Shown: positions 41,617 to 51,080, counted from the first letter of the stretch. The stretch is DNA of 64,000 nt from Polynucleobacter sp. HIN7 (GCF_030297595.1 NZ_AP028138.1:682001-746000), one strand, 5' to 3'. The notes: generated from the letters alone by a model not told the origin. Made by a program: numbers and translations.

Positions 41617-42498
41617 ATGAAAAATGAAACCAAAGGCATGCTGATTGGTTTCATTGGTATTTTTATATTCAGCCTGACCCTACCAGTTACCAAAATAACC
41701 GTTGAGAGTCTTAATCCCTATTTTTTGTGCTTTGCGCGCGCATTACTCGCTGGAATCTTGGCGGGGGGCTATCTAATCTATACCAAAGCACCCATTCCAG
41801 ACGCGAAACAAATTCGTCAATTTGCGATTGTGGCGCTTGGCGTTGTCTTTATCTTCCCGCTATTCATTAATATCGCGATGACCACGGGTGAAGCCTCTCA
41901 TGCCGGAGTTATTTTGGGAATCATGCCATTAGCTACGGTCGTTGCAGGAGTGCTACTTTTTCAAGAGCGCCCGTCCTTGGGCTTTTGGATAAGCGCTTTA
42001 ACAGGCTGCTTCTTAGTTTGCACCTACGCATATTTAAATAGTGAAGGGAGATTTCGGTACACCGATTTCTTATTATTAATTGCTTGTGCAGCCAATGGAA
42101 TTGCCTATGCGATTGGTGGCAACTTGTCGCGTACGATGAATGCTAAACAAGTGATTTCATGGACCTTAGTTCTCTCGTTGCCGATCAACTTCATTGGAAG
42201 CGTTTTCACTTTCCAAGAGTCTTACTTAGTAGCGAGTGCCAGTATCTGGATTAGCTTTTTATACCTCGGGATCTTTTCAATGTTTATTGGATTCTTTTTT
42301 TGGTATGGCGGTATGGCGATTGGCGGAATCTCACGCGTGAGTCAGGTTCAATTATTGCAACCCTTTTGTACCTTACTAGCCTCTGCTATTTTGGTCTCCG
42401 AGCCCATTACATTGATGAACATCCTATTTGCTGGTCTGGTGATTACGACGGTCATGATCGGGCGCCAGATGTTGGTCCGTCGGGGACCGGCTGTCTAA
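41617..42498 (+). CDS. EamA/DMT-family transporter
   Basis: A 293-residue protein with ten predicted helices in two EamA repeats. IFIFSLTLPVTKITVESLNP and the later LYLGIFSMFIGFFFWYGG are typical drug/metabolite transporter segments. It probably exports an amino acid or metabolite. The terminator just upstream means that it must have its own promoter or read-through. Confidence 0.88.
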   Translation: MKNETKGMLIGFIGIFIFSLTLPVTKITVESLNPYFLCFARALLAGILAGGYLIYTKAPIPDAKQIRQFAIVALGVVFIFPLFINIAMTTGEASHAGVILGIMPLATVVAGVLLFQERPSLGFWISALTGCFLVCTYAYLNSEGRFRYTDFLLLIACAANGIAYAIGGNLSRTMNAKQVISWTLVLSLPINFIGSVFTFQESYLVASASIWISFLYLGIFSMFIGFFFWYGGMAIGGISRVSQVQLLQPFCTLLASAILVSEPITLMNILFAGLVITTVMIGRQMLVRRGPAV

Positions 42499-42659
42499 TT
42501 GGATTGGCGGATAAATGGATTCAGATTATGAAATTAACCGCAGAATCAAGCCAGTAAAGGGTCTGATGGCGGTCAAGATCCCAAAAAAATGCGGGATTAT
42601 CCCTAGAGTAATCCCCTTGTGTTCATGGGATCTGTGTTGCAAACTCTAATCGTTATCAG

Positions 42660-42687
42660 TTGCAATTCACTAGGTAATTGGTAATAA
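42660..42687 (+). promoter_or_regulatory. Candidate promoter of the HU gene
   Basis: TTGCAA (42660-42665), a 16-base spacer and TAATAA (42682-42687) form a plausible sigma-70 promoter. Transcription would start near 42694 and pass through the hairpin at 42710 before the HU start codon at 42769. Confidence 0.45.
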
Positions 42688-42709
42688 AGATTTAGGAGAC
42701 TTCTATTTT

Positions 42710-42733
42710 GGGCTGCTGATGCAGTCCATTTTT
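42710..42733 (+). terminator. Terminator-like hairpin in the HU leader
   Basis: GGGCTGC (42710-42716) and GCAGTCC (42721-42727) make a 7-bp stem with one G-U pair and a 4-base loop, followed by ATTTTTG. It lies between the likely promoter and the HU start codon, so it may attenuate transcription or end a short leader RNA. Confidence 0.55.
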
Positions 42734-42768
42734 GTAAAGTTTATTAATTGTTTGTTTAAAGGAAAAAT

Positions 42769-43050
42769 ATGAATAAAGCTGAACTCGTAGAAAAAATTGC
42801 TGATGATGCTGAACTTTCAAAAGCTAGTGCAGAGCGTGCTCTGAACTCTGCGATTGAAAATATTATCAAAGCAGTAACGAAAGGTGACTCTGTTCAGTTA
42901 GTTGGTTTTGGAACCTTTAGCCAAGGTAAGCGCTCAGCACGTACTGGTCGCAATCCAAAGACTGGTGAAGCAATTAAGATTGCTGCATCTAAGACCGCAA
43001 AGTTCTCTGCTGGTAAGGCGTTCAAAGACGCTGTTAACAAGCGCAAGTAA
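42769..43050 (+). CDS. hup: HU-family DNA-binding protein
   Basis: A 93-residue HU protein. It opens with [20 protein letters not shown], followed by [22 protein letters not shown], which includes the flexible DNA-binding arm. The typical role is nucleoid compaction as a homo- or heterodimer. Very basic; length typical. It has its own leader and terminator. Confidence 0.95.
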   Translation: MNKAELVEKIADDAELSKASAERALNSAIENIIKAVTKGDSVQLVGFGTFSQGKRSARTGRNPKTGEAIKIAASKTAKFSAGKAFKDAVNKRK

Positions 43051-43072
43051 TACCAATTAGGTATTTCCAAAA

Positions 43073-43096
43073 AGCCGCCCACGAGGCGGTTTTTTG
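43073..43096 (+). terminator. Terminator of the HU gene
   Basis: CCGCC (43075-43079) and GGCGG (43085-43089), extended by AAG/TTT, form an 8-bp stem with a 5-base loop and are followed by TTTTTTG. It starts 22 bases after the HU stop. Confidence 0.88.
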
Positions 43097-43162
43097 TTGC
43101 TACGCAGCATTTATGACTGATTAAACACTTGTGTTTCGGAATCAAAGGACTAGAATCCAAGA

Positions 43163-43540
43163 ATGCTTCAATACATCGGCAAAAGATTTGTCCATTGCTT
43201 TGTTATTGCCTCCATCATTTTTGGATGCTCGGTGCAGGCTGCCACACCATCATTTAAAGAAGATTTAGATGATTTTGAAGAAATTTATCTCCTATCCAAT
43301 CAACATTCTGCCCCCGCTGTTCTTGATGCGCCAGTAATTCTTTGGCAAAACGAAGATCTCTCACAAACTGTATTGACAGCCCATGGCGCAGTTGATGATT
43401 TTGAAAAACTTATACTTAAAACAAATCCCGCATTTATTCTGCAACATTTAGAGTATTCTCTTTGCTCCGTTCGACCAGTTCTTTTTGAACGGCAAACACC
43501 AAACTTTCACCAGGCCCGAGCACCCCCAATCATCATTTGA
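43163..43540 (+). CDS. CzcI-like secreted protein preceding a metal RND operon
   Basis: A 125-residue secreted product (signal about 1-26, ending VQA) with an acidic mature start (DDFEEIYLL) and a C-terminal region with one Cys and a tail reading ARAPPIII. The Pro-Pro tail and position before an RND operon are typical of small CzcI-like metal-resistance proteins. It ends 63 bases before the outer-membrane factor gene. No direct function can be proved from sequence. Confidence 0.6.
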   Translation: MLQYIGKRFVHCFVIASIIFGCSVQAATPSFKEDLDDFEEIYLLSNQHSAPAVLDAPVILWQNEDLSQTVLTAHGAVDDFEKLILKTNPAFILQHLEYSLCSVRPVLFERQTPNFHQARAPPIII

Positions 43541-43603
43541 TGAATATTTTTTTGGGGTAGAAGCAATTTCTACGTTGTATCAACCCTTGCTTGGGGTTCA
43601 TCG

Positions 43604-44893
43604 GTGTATTTTATTAGACTGTCAATCAGTTTTTTTGTCCTTTCTTTTAGTATTGGGCTTGCTCATGCGCAAAATCCAAATCGCGCTATGGATTTGCGGC
43701 AATTGTGGTCGGAGTTGCGACTTAATAATCCACAGCTAACTGCGCTTCGAGAGAATTATTTAGCAGCAAAAGCGACTGTACCGCAGATTGCGGCGCCATC
43801 GAATCCCCAGTTAGGACTTGTATGGTCTGGAATTCCCCCCAATACGCCATTGGGGTTAGGAAACGCTGGTAATGTAGGGCCTACAAATAATTCAATTTCA
43901 TTTGCACAGCCTTTCCAGTTCCCTGGAAAAAAGAGCCTAGCCTCCGAAATTGCCGATAATTCAGCCGAGTCATTATTGGCTCAAAGCGAATTAAATTACC
44001 TTCAGCTTGGGGCACAACTATCAACCCTGTATTACAACGCATTATCTGCTCAAAAGCAGCTACAAATATCTAAAGAGATGGTGGCGCGTTTAGAGTTAAT
44101 TAAAAACGTATCACGTTCACGCTATGCAAATAATTCTGCAGCATATGTTGAGTATCTAAATACTCAAGTTGCTCAGAGCGCAGCAATGGCAGAGCAATTT
44201 AATCTAGAGAAGCAGTTGCAACTGGCATATCGTAGTATCAATCAACTTATTGGGCGGGATCCGAGAGAAAAAATTGCTTTATCAGGAGATATTCAGCAAG
44301 CACTTCGTTCTGTACCTACATTAATTGAGTTAGAGAACTATGCTGAAACCAGTCATCCCTTGTTGCGAAGCTCCCAATTGGATCTTGATGCTGCCCGAAA
44401 GGGTGTCAGCTTAGCTAAAAAAGCATACTTACCTGACTTTCAAATTATCGGATCTTCTTACACTCCAAGAGGCCCATTTGCATCAAATAATGGTGCACTA
44501 TTTTATCAATTTGAATTTGATATCGTGATTCCATTGTATTTTTTCATGAAAGAAAAATACGGTGTTGAGCAGGCAATTCGTAAGCAGTCAGCAGTCGAGG
44601 CAACAAACATTGCAAATCGTCAGCAAATTATCTTGGGCGTGGCTAATGCCTATACAGTATTTGAGCAAACTAAAAATCGAATGCAATTTATACGCGACAG
44701 TCAATTACCCCAGGCTGATGCTGCCTATAAGGTTGCCCTTACACAATATTCAAATAATGGCCAGGGATTTAATGATTTACTAACAGCCCAAAATCAACTG
44801 AGACATATTCAAAACCAATTAACGGTCACCGAAAGTGATTTATTGCAAGCTTTTGCAGTCTTGATGGTCTCTGCTGGCCGGGAGCCCTTTTAG
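43604..44893 (+). CDS. Outer-membrane efflux protein (CzcC/CusC family)
   Basis: A 429-residue TolC-family protein with a signal peptide (about 1-22, ending AHA). It starts at a GTG at 43604. Coiled-coil helices alternate with barrel strands; LLTAQNQLRHIQNQLTVTES is the family's C-terminal repeat. It forms the trimeric outer-membrane channel of the efflux system. The codon usage of this operon is AT-rich in third positions. Confidence 0.88.
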   Translation: MYFIRLSISFFVLSFSIGLAHAQNPNRAMDLRQLWSELRLNNPQLTALRENYLAAKATVPQIAAPSNPQLGLVWSGIPPNTPLGLGNAGNVGPTNNSISFAQPFQFPGKKSLASEIADNSAESLLAQSELNYLQLGAQLSTLYYNALSAQKQLQISKEMVARLELIKNVSRSRYANNSAAYVEYLNTQVAQSAAMAEQFNLEKQLQLAYRSINQLIGRDPREKIALSGDIQQALRSVPTLIELENYAETSHPLLRSSQLDLDAARKGVSLAKKAYLPDFQIIGSSYTPRGPFASNNGALFYQFEFDIVIPLYFFMKEKYGVEQAIRKQSAVEATNIANRQQIILGVANAYTVFEQTKNRMQFIRDSQLPQADAAYKVALTQYSNNGQGFNDLLTAQNQLRHIQNQLTVTESDLLQAFAVLMVSAGREPF

Positions 44894-44900
44894 GAATTCT

Positions 44901-46136
44901 ATGAAACATCATTTCAACCCCAAATTGCTTAACTTTTTGAATGGGATCTTTGTAATTATTAAGCAACGATTACAAATTATTTCAGATGCTTATTGGCAAT
45001 TAAGCCCAAATCAACGATACCGTATTCGTTTAGCCTCATTTGCATTTGCAATTTTAGTTATTGGATTTATTGGAGGTCGCCTGACAACCGTTCATCGGGT
45101 TGTTAAAACTGAGCAGCAAGAAAAAGAGATGGTGGTTGATAAATCCGGAATGATTTCATTAACAATGGCCGGAGTGGAACTAAATTCTGAAATTTATCAA
45201 TTTGAGAAAGTATCCATCCAGTCTGTTCCTCAAGAAATCAGAGTTCCTGGGCGATTAATTTTTAATGCTGAAAAAGGAAAATTATTAAGCGCTCGAGTGC
45301 CCGGGCGGGTCGAGCGAATTTTTACATTTGAAGGATCACCAATTGATATTGGTAGCCCAATCATTGAGCTTTATAGCCCCGAATTTAATTCTGCTCAACA
45401 AGAATTTTTATTAACATACCAAACAGTGAAAATCCTCAGTGAATCTAATTCATTGACTAATCTGTTGGCCGATGCAAGGATTACTCAGGAAGCGGCAGCC
45501 AATCGACTTCGAAATTTAGGGTTTGCTGATTCTGATATCAAATTATTGGAGAAAACAGGCAAATCTAATCCGAATTTGTTATTGCGCTCACCGTTGAAGG
45601 GGGTTGTTGTAAAGCGCAATGTGGAACCCGGTTCAATTGTGAACAGTGGAGATCCCTTAGTTTTCTTAGCGGATCCCAAAGCTCTTTGGTTTGCCGGTAA
45701 TATTTTTGAGCAAGATGCGCGTCTAATCGAAAGAGGTCAGCAGATTCGAGTTTCACTTGAGGCATTTCCAAACCGAGAAATTAATGCAAAGGTGAATTAT
45801 GTTGCTCCAACAGTAGATGCCCAATCGCGAGGTATTTTAATTCGCGCAGATATTGATAATTCTGATGGTAGTTTGCGTCCTGATATGTATGCAAACGGTA
45901 AATTACAGATTGGTACGATGCAGGCAATTGTGGTCCCGCAAGCTGCTATTGTGCGTGACAAAGAGATGCTATATGCCTTTGTTCGCACGTCACCCGATAA
46001 CTATCGCCGCCTCGTGGTTAAGGGGTTTGATTTTGATGGTAAGCGTTTTGCGATCACGGACGGTGTTGAGCCAAATAGTGAAATTCTGATTAAAGGTGCT
46101 GTACTACTTAATGAGCGATTTATAAAACAGGAGTAG
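44901..46136 (+). CDS. RND periplasmic adaptor (CzcB/CusB family)
   Basis: A 411-residue membrane-fusion protein with a single N-terminal helix (about 47-64) and a lipoyl/beta-barrel core. LSARVPGRVERIFTFEGSPI and RSPLKGVVVKRNVEPGSIVN are the two lipoyl half-motifs; SRGILIRADIDNSDGSLRPDMYA is the barrel segment. It links the inner RND pump to the outer channel and may bind metal. It starts seven bases after the outer-membrane factor gene. Confidence 0.92.
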   Translation: MKHHFNPKLLNFLNGIFVIIKQRLQIISDAYWQLSPNQRYRIRLASFAFAILVIGFIGGRLTTVHRVVKTEQQEKEMVVDKSGMISLTMAGVELNSEIYQFEKVSIQSVPQEIRVPGRLIFNAEKGKLLSARVPGRVERIFTFEGSPIDIGSPIIELYSPEFNSAQQEFLLTYQTVKILSESNSLTNLLADARITQEAAANRLRNLGFADSDIKLLEKTGKSNPNLLLRSPLKGVVVKRNVEPGSIVNSGDPLVFLADPKALWFAGNIFEQDARLIERGQQIRVSLEAFPNREINAKVNYVAPTVDAQSRGILIRADIDNSDGSLRPDMYANGKLQIGTMQAIVVPQAAIVRDKEMLYAFVRTSPDNYRRLVVKGFDFDGKRFAITDGVEPNSEILIKGAVLLNERFIKQE

Positions 46137-46139
46137 TGC

Positions 46140-49100
46140 GTGAGTCTCGTTAGTTCATTTGTTCGTAGCGTTATTCAAAAACGCATTATTGTTTTAGCAT
46201 GCTGTGGACTGCTTTTAATACTTGGCACCCTCGCATTGCGGTCATTACCCATTCAGCCTTATCCAGGAGTGGCCCCATTAACAATCCAGGCGATCACGCA
46301 ATGGCCGGGTAGGGGAACGACGGAAGTAGAACAACAAATCACCATACCGGTCGAAAATGCTCTAGCCGGCATTCCGGGTGTGCAAACCTTTCGTTCCGTA
46401 TCTCTTTTTGGTCTGTCTGTTGTCACCTTAAAGTTTAATAATTCAACTGATCCTTTCAGGGCACGACAAATATTCATTAGTAATCTCTCTAAAGTTGATT
46501 TTCCACCTGGGGTAATAACAAGCGTTAGTCCTGATTCAGATGCAACGGGAGAAATCATGCGTTACCAGGTTGCTTCAGAGCATGCTGATTCCTCAAAACT
46601 CAAAACACTTCAAAATTACGAAATTTATAAAGAGTTGAAACAAACTCCAGGTGTTGCTGAAGTTACCTCATTTGGCGGCAAGGTTCGACAGTACCAAATT
46701 GTGATCATGCCGGAAAAAATGCAAGCCAAGGGCGTTACGCTTGAGCAGCTGGTTTCGGCTCTAGCAGCTGCCAATGCAAATACTGGTGGAGGCCTATTAC
46801 CTAGCGGCGAACAACAGTTTGTGGTTCGTGGGGTTGGATTATTAAAGAATGTGCAAGATATCAAGCAAGTAGTGATTGCTACCAATAATGGTATTCCTAT
46901 TCGTATCGGAGATATTTCTGATGTCAGGATTAGTCATGCACCGCGCTTAGGAATTTTCCAATTCGATGATAAGCCAGACGAAGTAGAGGGAATTATTTTC
47001 TTGCGGCGTGGAGAAAATGCTACCGAGGTATTGGGTCGAGTGCGCGAAAAAATCAATCATATCAATAGTCATGTATTACCTCCTGGAATTGAGATCAGAC
47101 CATTCTATGATCGCCAAAATTTATTAGATATAACTGTTGGCACAGTTAAGCACACATTATTTTTTGGGATCTCTTTAGTTTTAGTCGTACTTTATGTATT
47201 TTTAGGTAACTTTCGTGCGGCTGCTGTCGTTGCTGCCGTGATCCCGTTAGCGCTCTGTTTTTCATTCATCCAAATGGATCTGTTCAACGTACCAGCTAAT
47301 TTAATTTCTCTGGGGGCGATTGATTTTGGCGTGATCGTAGATGCCGCTGTCATTGTGACTGAAAATGTAATGCGACATCTTGAGGATGGGAAAAAGCGCC
47401 TTAATCAGAGTATTGTTGTCGCAATTAGCGAAGTACAGCGCGCCATGATCTATTCTGTTTGCATCATTATTGTGGCTTATTCGCCATTATTTTTAATGGG
47501 AGGGGTAGAGGGAATTATCTTCAAACCGATGGCATTTACGATGGGATTTGCACTCATTGCGGCGATGATTTTAAGCCTTACTTTCTTGCCTGCCATCATG
47601 TCTTTAATTTTTGGTGAAACGTTTCATCATCGTCCACCTCGTTTTATTACATCCTTATTAATTTGGTATCGACCTCTTTTGCGGCGTTGGATGGATAAAC
47701 CTCGAACTATTGCCGCTGTCTCAGTATTTATCTTGGGACTTGCACTTTTGAGCACCACTCGCCTGGGAACAGCCTTTTTGCCTACTCTTGAAGAAAATAA
47801 TATCTGGCTGCGTGTTACTTTACCGAATACGGTGGATCTTGATTATTCAGTGAATATAGCTAACAAACTACGTGAGTTATTCAGAAAGCAACCTGAGATT
47901 GAAAAAGTTGCAGTACAAATCGGTCGGCCAGATGATGGTACTGATCCAACTGGTGTATTTAATCAAGAATATGGTTTGTATCTAAAATCCCCAGAGAATA
48001 TGCCCGCTGGCAGTAGTAAAAAACTACTAATTGCCAATTTAGAGGAAGAGCTTCAGAAAATCCCGGGCTTAAGCTACAGCTTCTCTCAGTATATTCAAGA
48101 TAATGTGAATGAGGCTTTATCTGGTGTAAAAGGTGAAAATTCCATCAAAATTTATGGTCCTGACTTAGAGGTTTTAGATCAAAAGGCTCACGAGGTCTTG
48201 AGGTTGCTTAAAAAGGTTCGTGGTATTGCGGACGAAGGTATTTTGAAAGAGTTAGGGCAGCCAACTCTAAATATTGAGATTGATCGTGAGCGTGCTGCAC
48301 GCTACAACATTGAAATGGACTCAATTCAATCATTAGTTGCGAATGCAATTGGTGGTACGCCCATTACCCAATTGTTAGAAGATGAAAAAAGTTTTGGTAT
48401 TGCGATACGGTTACAAGAAGATCATCGGAACGATATCTCAGATATTGCAACCCTATTAATCGATGTTCCCGGAGGCGGACGAATTCCCTTATCGATGGTT
48501 GCTAAAGTAAAAATAGGAGATGGCCCTTTTTTCATTTATCGTGAGTATGGTAAGCGGTATATAGCAATCAAATTTAGTGTTCGCGGACGAGATCTTGGAA
48601 GTGCTATTGAGGACGCAAAATTTTTGGTTGATAAATCACTTCGATTACCACCAAACTACTCAATTGCCTGGGATGGTCAATTTAATCAAATGAAAGAAGC
48701 GCAACGTCGCTTAATGATCATCGTGCCTTTGGCGCTTCTTGCTATTTTCTTTTTATTACTTAGTGTATTTGGTAATCTTCGTGACGCATCGATTGTGCTG
48801 ATCAATGTTCCGTTTGCAGCCATTGGAGGGATTATTGCCCTACATCTAGCGGGTGAGACTCTAAGTATTTCAGCGTTATTCGGCTTTTTGTCCTTATTTG
48901 GTATCGCAGTTTTAGATGGTGTCATCTTAATTTCATTCATTAATAAAGTGAGCACCGAAGATGAATCACAAATGAAGGATGCGATGGTCGAGGGCGCAAG
49001 CTTGCGAGTGCGCCCAGTTCTGATGACTGCCTTACTATCTGGATTGGGTTTATTGCCCGCAGCCTTGTCGCATGCAATTGGTTCAGAGGCTCAGAGGCCA

Positions 49101-49217
49101 TTAGCGCTTGTCATTGTGGGCGGTATGATTACGGCCACAATATTGACGTTGTTTGTTTTGCCGGTCTTTTATGCATGGTTACGGTCTCGAAAAGGAAGTA
49201 ATCTCTATACTGTATGA
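46140..49217 (+). CDS. Heavy-metal RND efflux pump (CzcA/CusA family)
   Basis: A 1025-residue inner-membrane pump with 12 helices and two large periplasmic loops. The N-terminus has ALRSLPIQPYPGVAP; helix 4 carries GAIDFGVIVDAAVIVTENVM with the acidic residues used for proton transfer. It exports a divalent or monovalent metal ion; the substrate class (Co/Zn/Cd or Cu/Ag) is not resolved by eye. It starts at a GTG at 46140, with GGAG eight bases upstream. Confidence 0.93.
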   Translation: MSLVSSFVRSVIQKRIIVLACCGLLLILGTLALRSLPIQPYPGVAPLTIQAITQWPGRGTTEVEQQITIPVENALAGIPGVQTFRSVSLFGLSVVTLKFNNSTDPFRARQIFISNLSKVDFPPGVITSVSPDSDATGEIMRYQVASEHADSSKLKTLQNYEIYKELKQTPGVAEVTSFGGKVRQYQIVIMPEKMQAKGVTLEQLVSALAAANANTGGGLLPSGEQQFVVRGVGLLKNVQDIKQVVIATNNGIPIRIGDISDVRISHAPRLGIFQFDDKPDEVEGIIFLRRGENATEVLGRVREKINHINSHVLPPGIEIRPFYDRQNLLDITVGTVKHTLFFGISLVLVVLYVFLGNFRAAAVVAAVIPLALCFSFIQMDLFNVPANLISLGAIDFGVIVDAAVIVTENVMRHLEDGKKRLNQSIVVAISEVQRAMIYSVCIIIVAYSPLFLMGGVEGIIFKPMAFTMGFALIAAMILSLTFLPAIMSLIFGETFHHRPPRFITSLLIWYRPLLRRWMDKPRTIAAVSVFILGLALLSTTRLGTAFLPTLEENNIWLRVTLPNTVDLDYSVNIANKLRELFRKQPEIEKVAVQIGRPDDGTDPTGVFNQEYGLYLKSPENMPAGSSKKLLIANLEEELQKIPGLSYSFSQYIQDNVNEALSGVKGENSIKIYGPDLEVLDQKAHEVLRLLKKVRGIADEGILKELGQPTLNIEIDRERAARYNIEMDSIQSLVANAIGGTPITQLLEDEKSFGIAIRLQEDHRNDISDIATLLIDVPGGGRIPLSMVAKVKIGDGPFFIYREYGKRYIAIKFSVRGRDLGSAIEDAKFLVDKSLRLPPNYSIAWDGQFNQMKEAQRRLMIIVPLALLAIFFLLLSVFGNLRDASIVLINVPFAAIGGIIALHLAGETLSISALFGFLSLFGIAVLDGVILISFINKVSTEDESQMKDAMVEGASLRVRPVLMTALLSGLGLLPAALSHAIGSEAQRPLALVIVGGMITATILTLFVLPVFYAWLRSRKGSNLYTV

Positions 49218-49239
49218 AATAATTAATTGAGTATAGAAA

Positions 49240-50589
49240 GTGGCGACTAGGGATTTACTAATCATCGGGGATGGTTTCTCGGCTGCCGTCTCCTTGATTC
49301 ATCTACTGCGTCAAGGGATTGATGCACAGTCAATTACGATTCTTGGCAAGTATTCTCCTGGACGTGGCAATGCATATGGCTGCTCAAGCCCAGCATTTCG
49401 GCTAAATGTTCGAGAAGATCTCCCAATTATTTTCGCCGAAGATCCGCTGCATTTTGCCAGGTGGGCAAATGAGTATATTAAGGATCCCCAAGCCAAAACA
49501 AGCGCAGGTTACTTCTATCGCCGTAGTGATTTTGGCGCTTATATAAATCAATTGGTTAATGACCAACTTGACGGTAGAGCCCTCAATCATATCCAAGGTG
49601 AGGCAGAGCGCATTACTGGGTCTGATGGGCAATGGCAGGTGGAGCTCAAGACTGGTGAACATATTGATGCAAAGGCAATGATTCTGGCGACAGGTAATGC
49701 GACCCCGATCTGGCCATGCCCGGTTCATATCGATCAATTCTCGAACCATTGCACCCTGACTGAGAACCCATGGCCGGGTGATTACCTCCATCGGATACCC
49801 GCAAATGATCATGTCCTTTTACTCGGTGGTGGGTTAACGGCATTGGATGCTATTAATGGTTTGGTAGAGCAGGGTCACCAAGGAAAAGTCTTAGTGATTT
49901 CTCCACGAGCACTTTTTCCCCCATCTCAGGCGCCGTGGACCAGAATGAGGCAACCGCAATGGCCTAATCCCATCACACCTGCACGATTGGTACGCTTCAT
50001 GCGCCACTATCTCCCGAATACCCCAACCGATCAATCGGAATGGCAATGTGCCTGGGAAGAGCTGCGACCCGATCTCAATCGTATTTGGCAGGGATTTAAT
50101 GCTTATCAGAGAAGAATCTTGATGAAACACTTTGGCTGGCTTTGGAATCTCTATCGATTTCGGGCTTCACCCCAAACTATTGCGGCTTACCATCAATTGC
50201 GCGATCGGCAACAAATTGAGTTTCGATGTGGACGCGCCAAGGAGATAGCTGTTCGGAACGGAGCGATTCATGTGTCACTTCACCATGGAGAAGTGACACA
50301 TGGCCATCATTTAATTAATTGCACTGGGGTAGCACGTGACCGATTAGTTGATCAGTTGATAAGCGACGCTATTGCAAGCCCGGATGCACTCAAGAGTTCG
50401 ATTGCAATCGATTCACAGCTTAGTGTTCTTGATCCAAAAGGCAGGGCTCATCAAAGCCTTTGGATGATTGGACCAGCGACCATGGGCAGTTTGGGGGATG
50501 TAATCGCAGCAAGTGCGATTGCTAAGCAAGCCGAGCAACTCGCCAAAGCAATCCGATTAAACTGGATGCCTAGTTCATCCGTTCAATAA
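49240..50589 (+). CDS. FAD/NAD(P)-binding protein (PF13454 type)
   Basis: A 449-residue flavoprotein with an N-terminal dinucleotide-binding loop DLLIIGDGFSAAVSL. The segments GRGNAYGCSSPAFRLNVR, YFYRRSDFGAYI and LLLGGGLTALDAI, the second GxGxxA-like loop, are typical of the FAD_NAD_binding_9 family. The oxidised substrate is unknown. It starts at a GTG, 22 bases after the RND pump. A perfect 13-bp inverted repeat lies inside its coding region. Confidence 0.8.
   Translation: MATRDLLIIGDGFSAAVSLIHLLRQGIDAQSITILGKYSPGRGNAYGCSSPAFRLNVREDLPIIFAEDPLHFARWANEYIKDPQAKTSAGYFYRRSDFGAYINQLVNDQLDGRALNHIQGEAERITGSDGQWQVELKTGEHIDAKAMILATGNATPIWPCPVHIDQFSNHCTLTENPWPGDYLHRIPANDHVLLLGGGLTALDAINGLVEQGHQGKVLVISPRALFPPSQAPWTRMRQPQWPNPITPARLVRFMRHYLPNTPTDQSEWQCAWEELRPDLNRIWQGFNAYQRRILMKHFGWLWNLYRFRASPQTIAAYHQLRDRQQIEFRCGRAKEIAVRNGAIHVSLHHGEVTHGHHLINCTGVARDRLVDQLISDAIASPDALKSSIAIDSQLSVLDPKGRAHQSLWMIGPATMGSLGDVIAASAIAKQAEQLAKAIRLNWMPSSSVQ
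50269..50302. repeat. Perfect 13-bp inverted repeat inside the FAD gene
   Basis: CATGTGTCACTTC (50269-50281) and GAAGTGACACATG (50290-50302) are exact reverse complements with an 8-base loop. It lies wholly in coding sequence (HVSLHHGEVTHGH). There is no U-run, so it is not a standard terminator. Confidence 0.9.
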
Positions 50590-50596
50590 AACGATT

Positions 50597-50842
50597 ATGA
50601 AACGATTCCCTAAACACTCTCAGTGCAAATTCATTATTTTTGCTGCCTTAATCAGCTTGCAGGGCTGTGCCGCTGTCTTTACGGATGCATCGGACGCTAA
50701 TCATGTCACCTTTTTGAATAGCGCCGACGAGTCGCTTCCTCAATTAACAGAGAAGGCAAATGCCTATTGCCAACAGTACGGTAAGAAAGCCGTATATCGC
50801 AAAGGCGATAATTTACTGGTTGCTGTATTTGACTGCCGCTAA
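50597..50842 (+). CDS. Small lipoprotein
   Basis: An 81-residue product with a lipoprotein signal ending in LQGC (C23 lipidated). The mature part has two more cysteines (in AYCQQYG and VFDCR) and no recognised domain. It starts seven bases after the FAD gene's stop. Its role is unknown. Confidence 0.68.
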   Translation: MKRFPKHSQCKFIIFAALISLQGCAAVFTDASDANHVTFLNSADESLPQLTEKANAYCQQYGKKAVYRKGDNLLVAVFDCR

Positions 50843-50844
50843 GC

Positions 50845-51080
50845 TTATCTAGTTTTCTTGGGAGCGGGTTTAGCATTCAAGAGCTCAGGCTGCATCGTTG
50901 TATCCTCCTCGATTGATTTGCGATAGCCCGGTGGGTACTTGCTCCAGTCATAGCCTTTGCGGGCTCGCTGATAGCCATAGTCATACAGCGCTTGCATGTA
51001 TTTGTATCAAATTCTTCAACATGCGGGAAAGTAAAGTCTGAGCCGATATAGGCCAGATTGAAACCGACTCGGTCATCCAT
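50845..51080 (-). pseudogene. Patatin-like phospholipase C-terminal remnant with frameshift
   Basis: Three bases after the stop of the metallo-beta-lactamase gene, an ATG opens a frame giving MDDRVGFNLAYIGSDFTFPH. After about 25 codons it loses sense; moving by one base restores YMQALYDYGYQRARKGYDW to the stop at 50845. The joined product resembles the C-terminal end of patatin-like phospholipases (dYGYxxAxxGxxW). So one base is missing near 51000-51005 and the catalytic part is absent. It could be a sequencing error or a decayed gene. Confidence 0.6.

Noticed and set aside
42593..42615. GGGATTA/TAATCCC hairpin as terminator of the EamA gene
   Set aside because: No U-run follows, so it is noted only as a possible structure.
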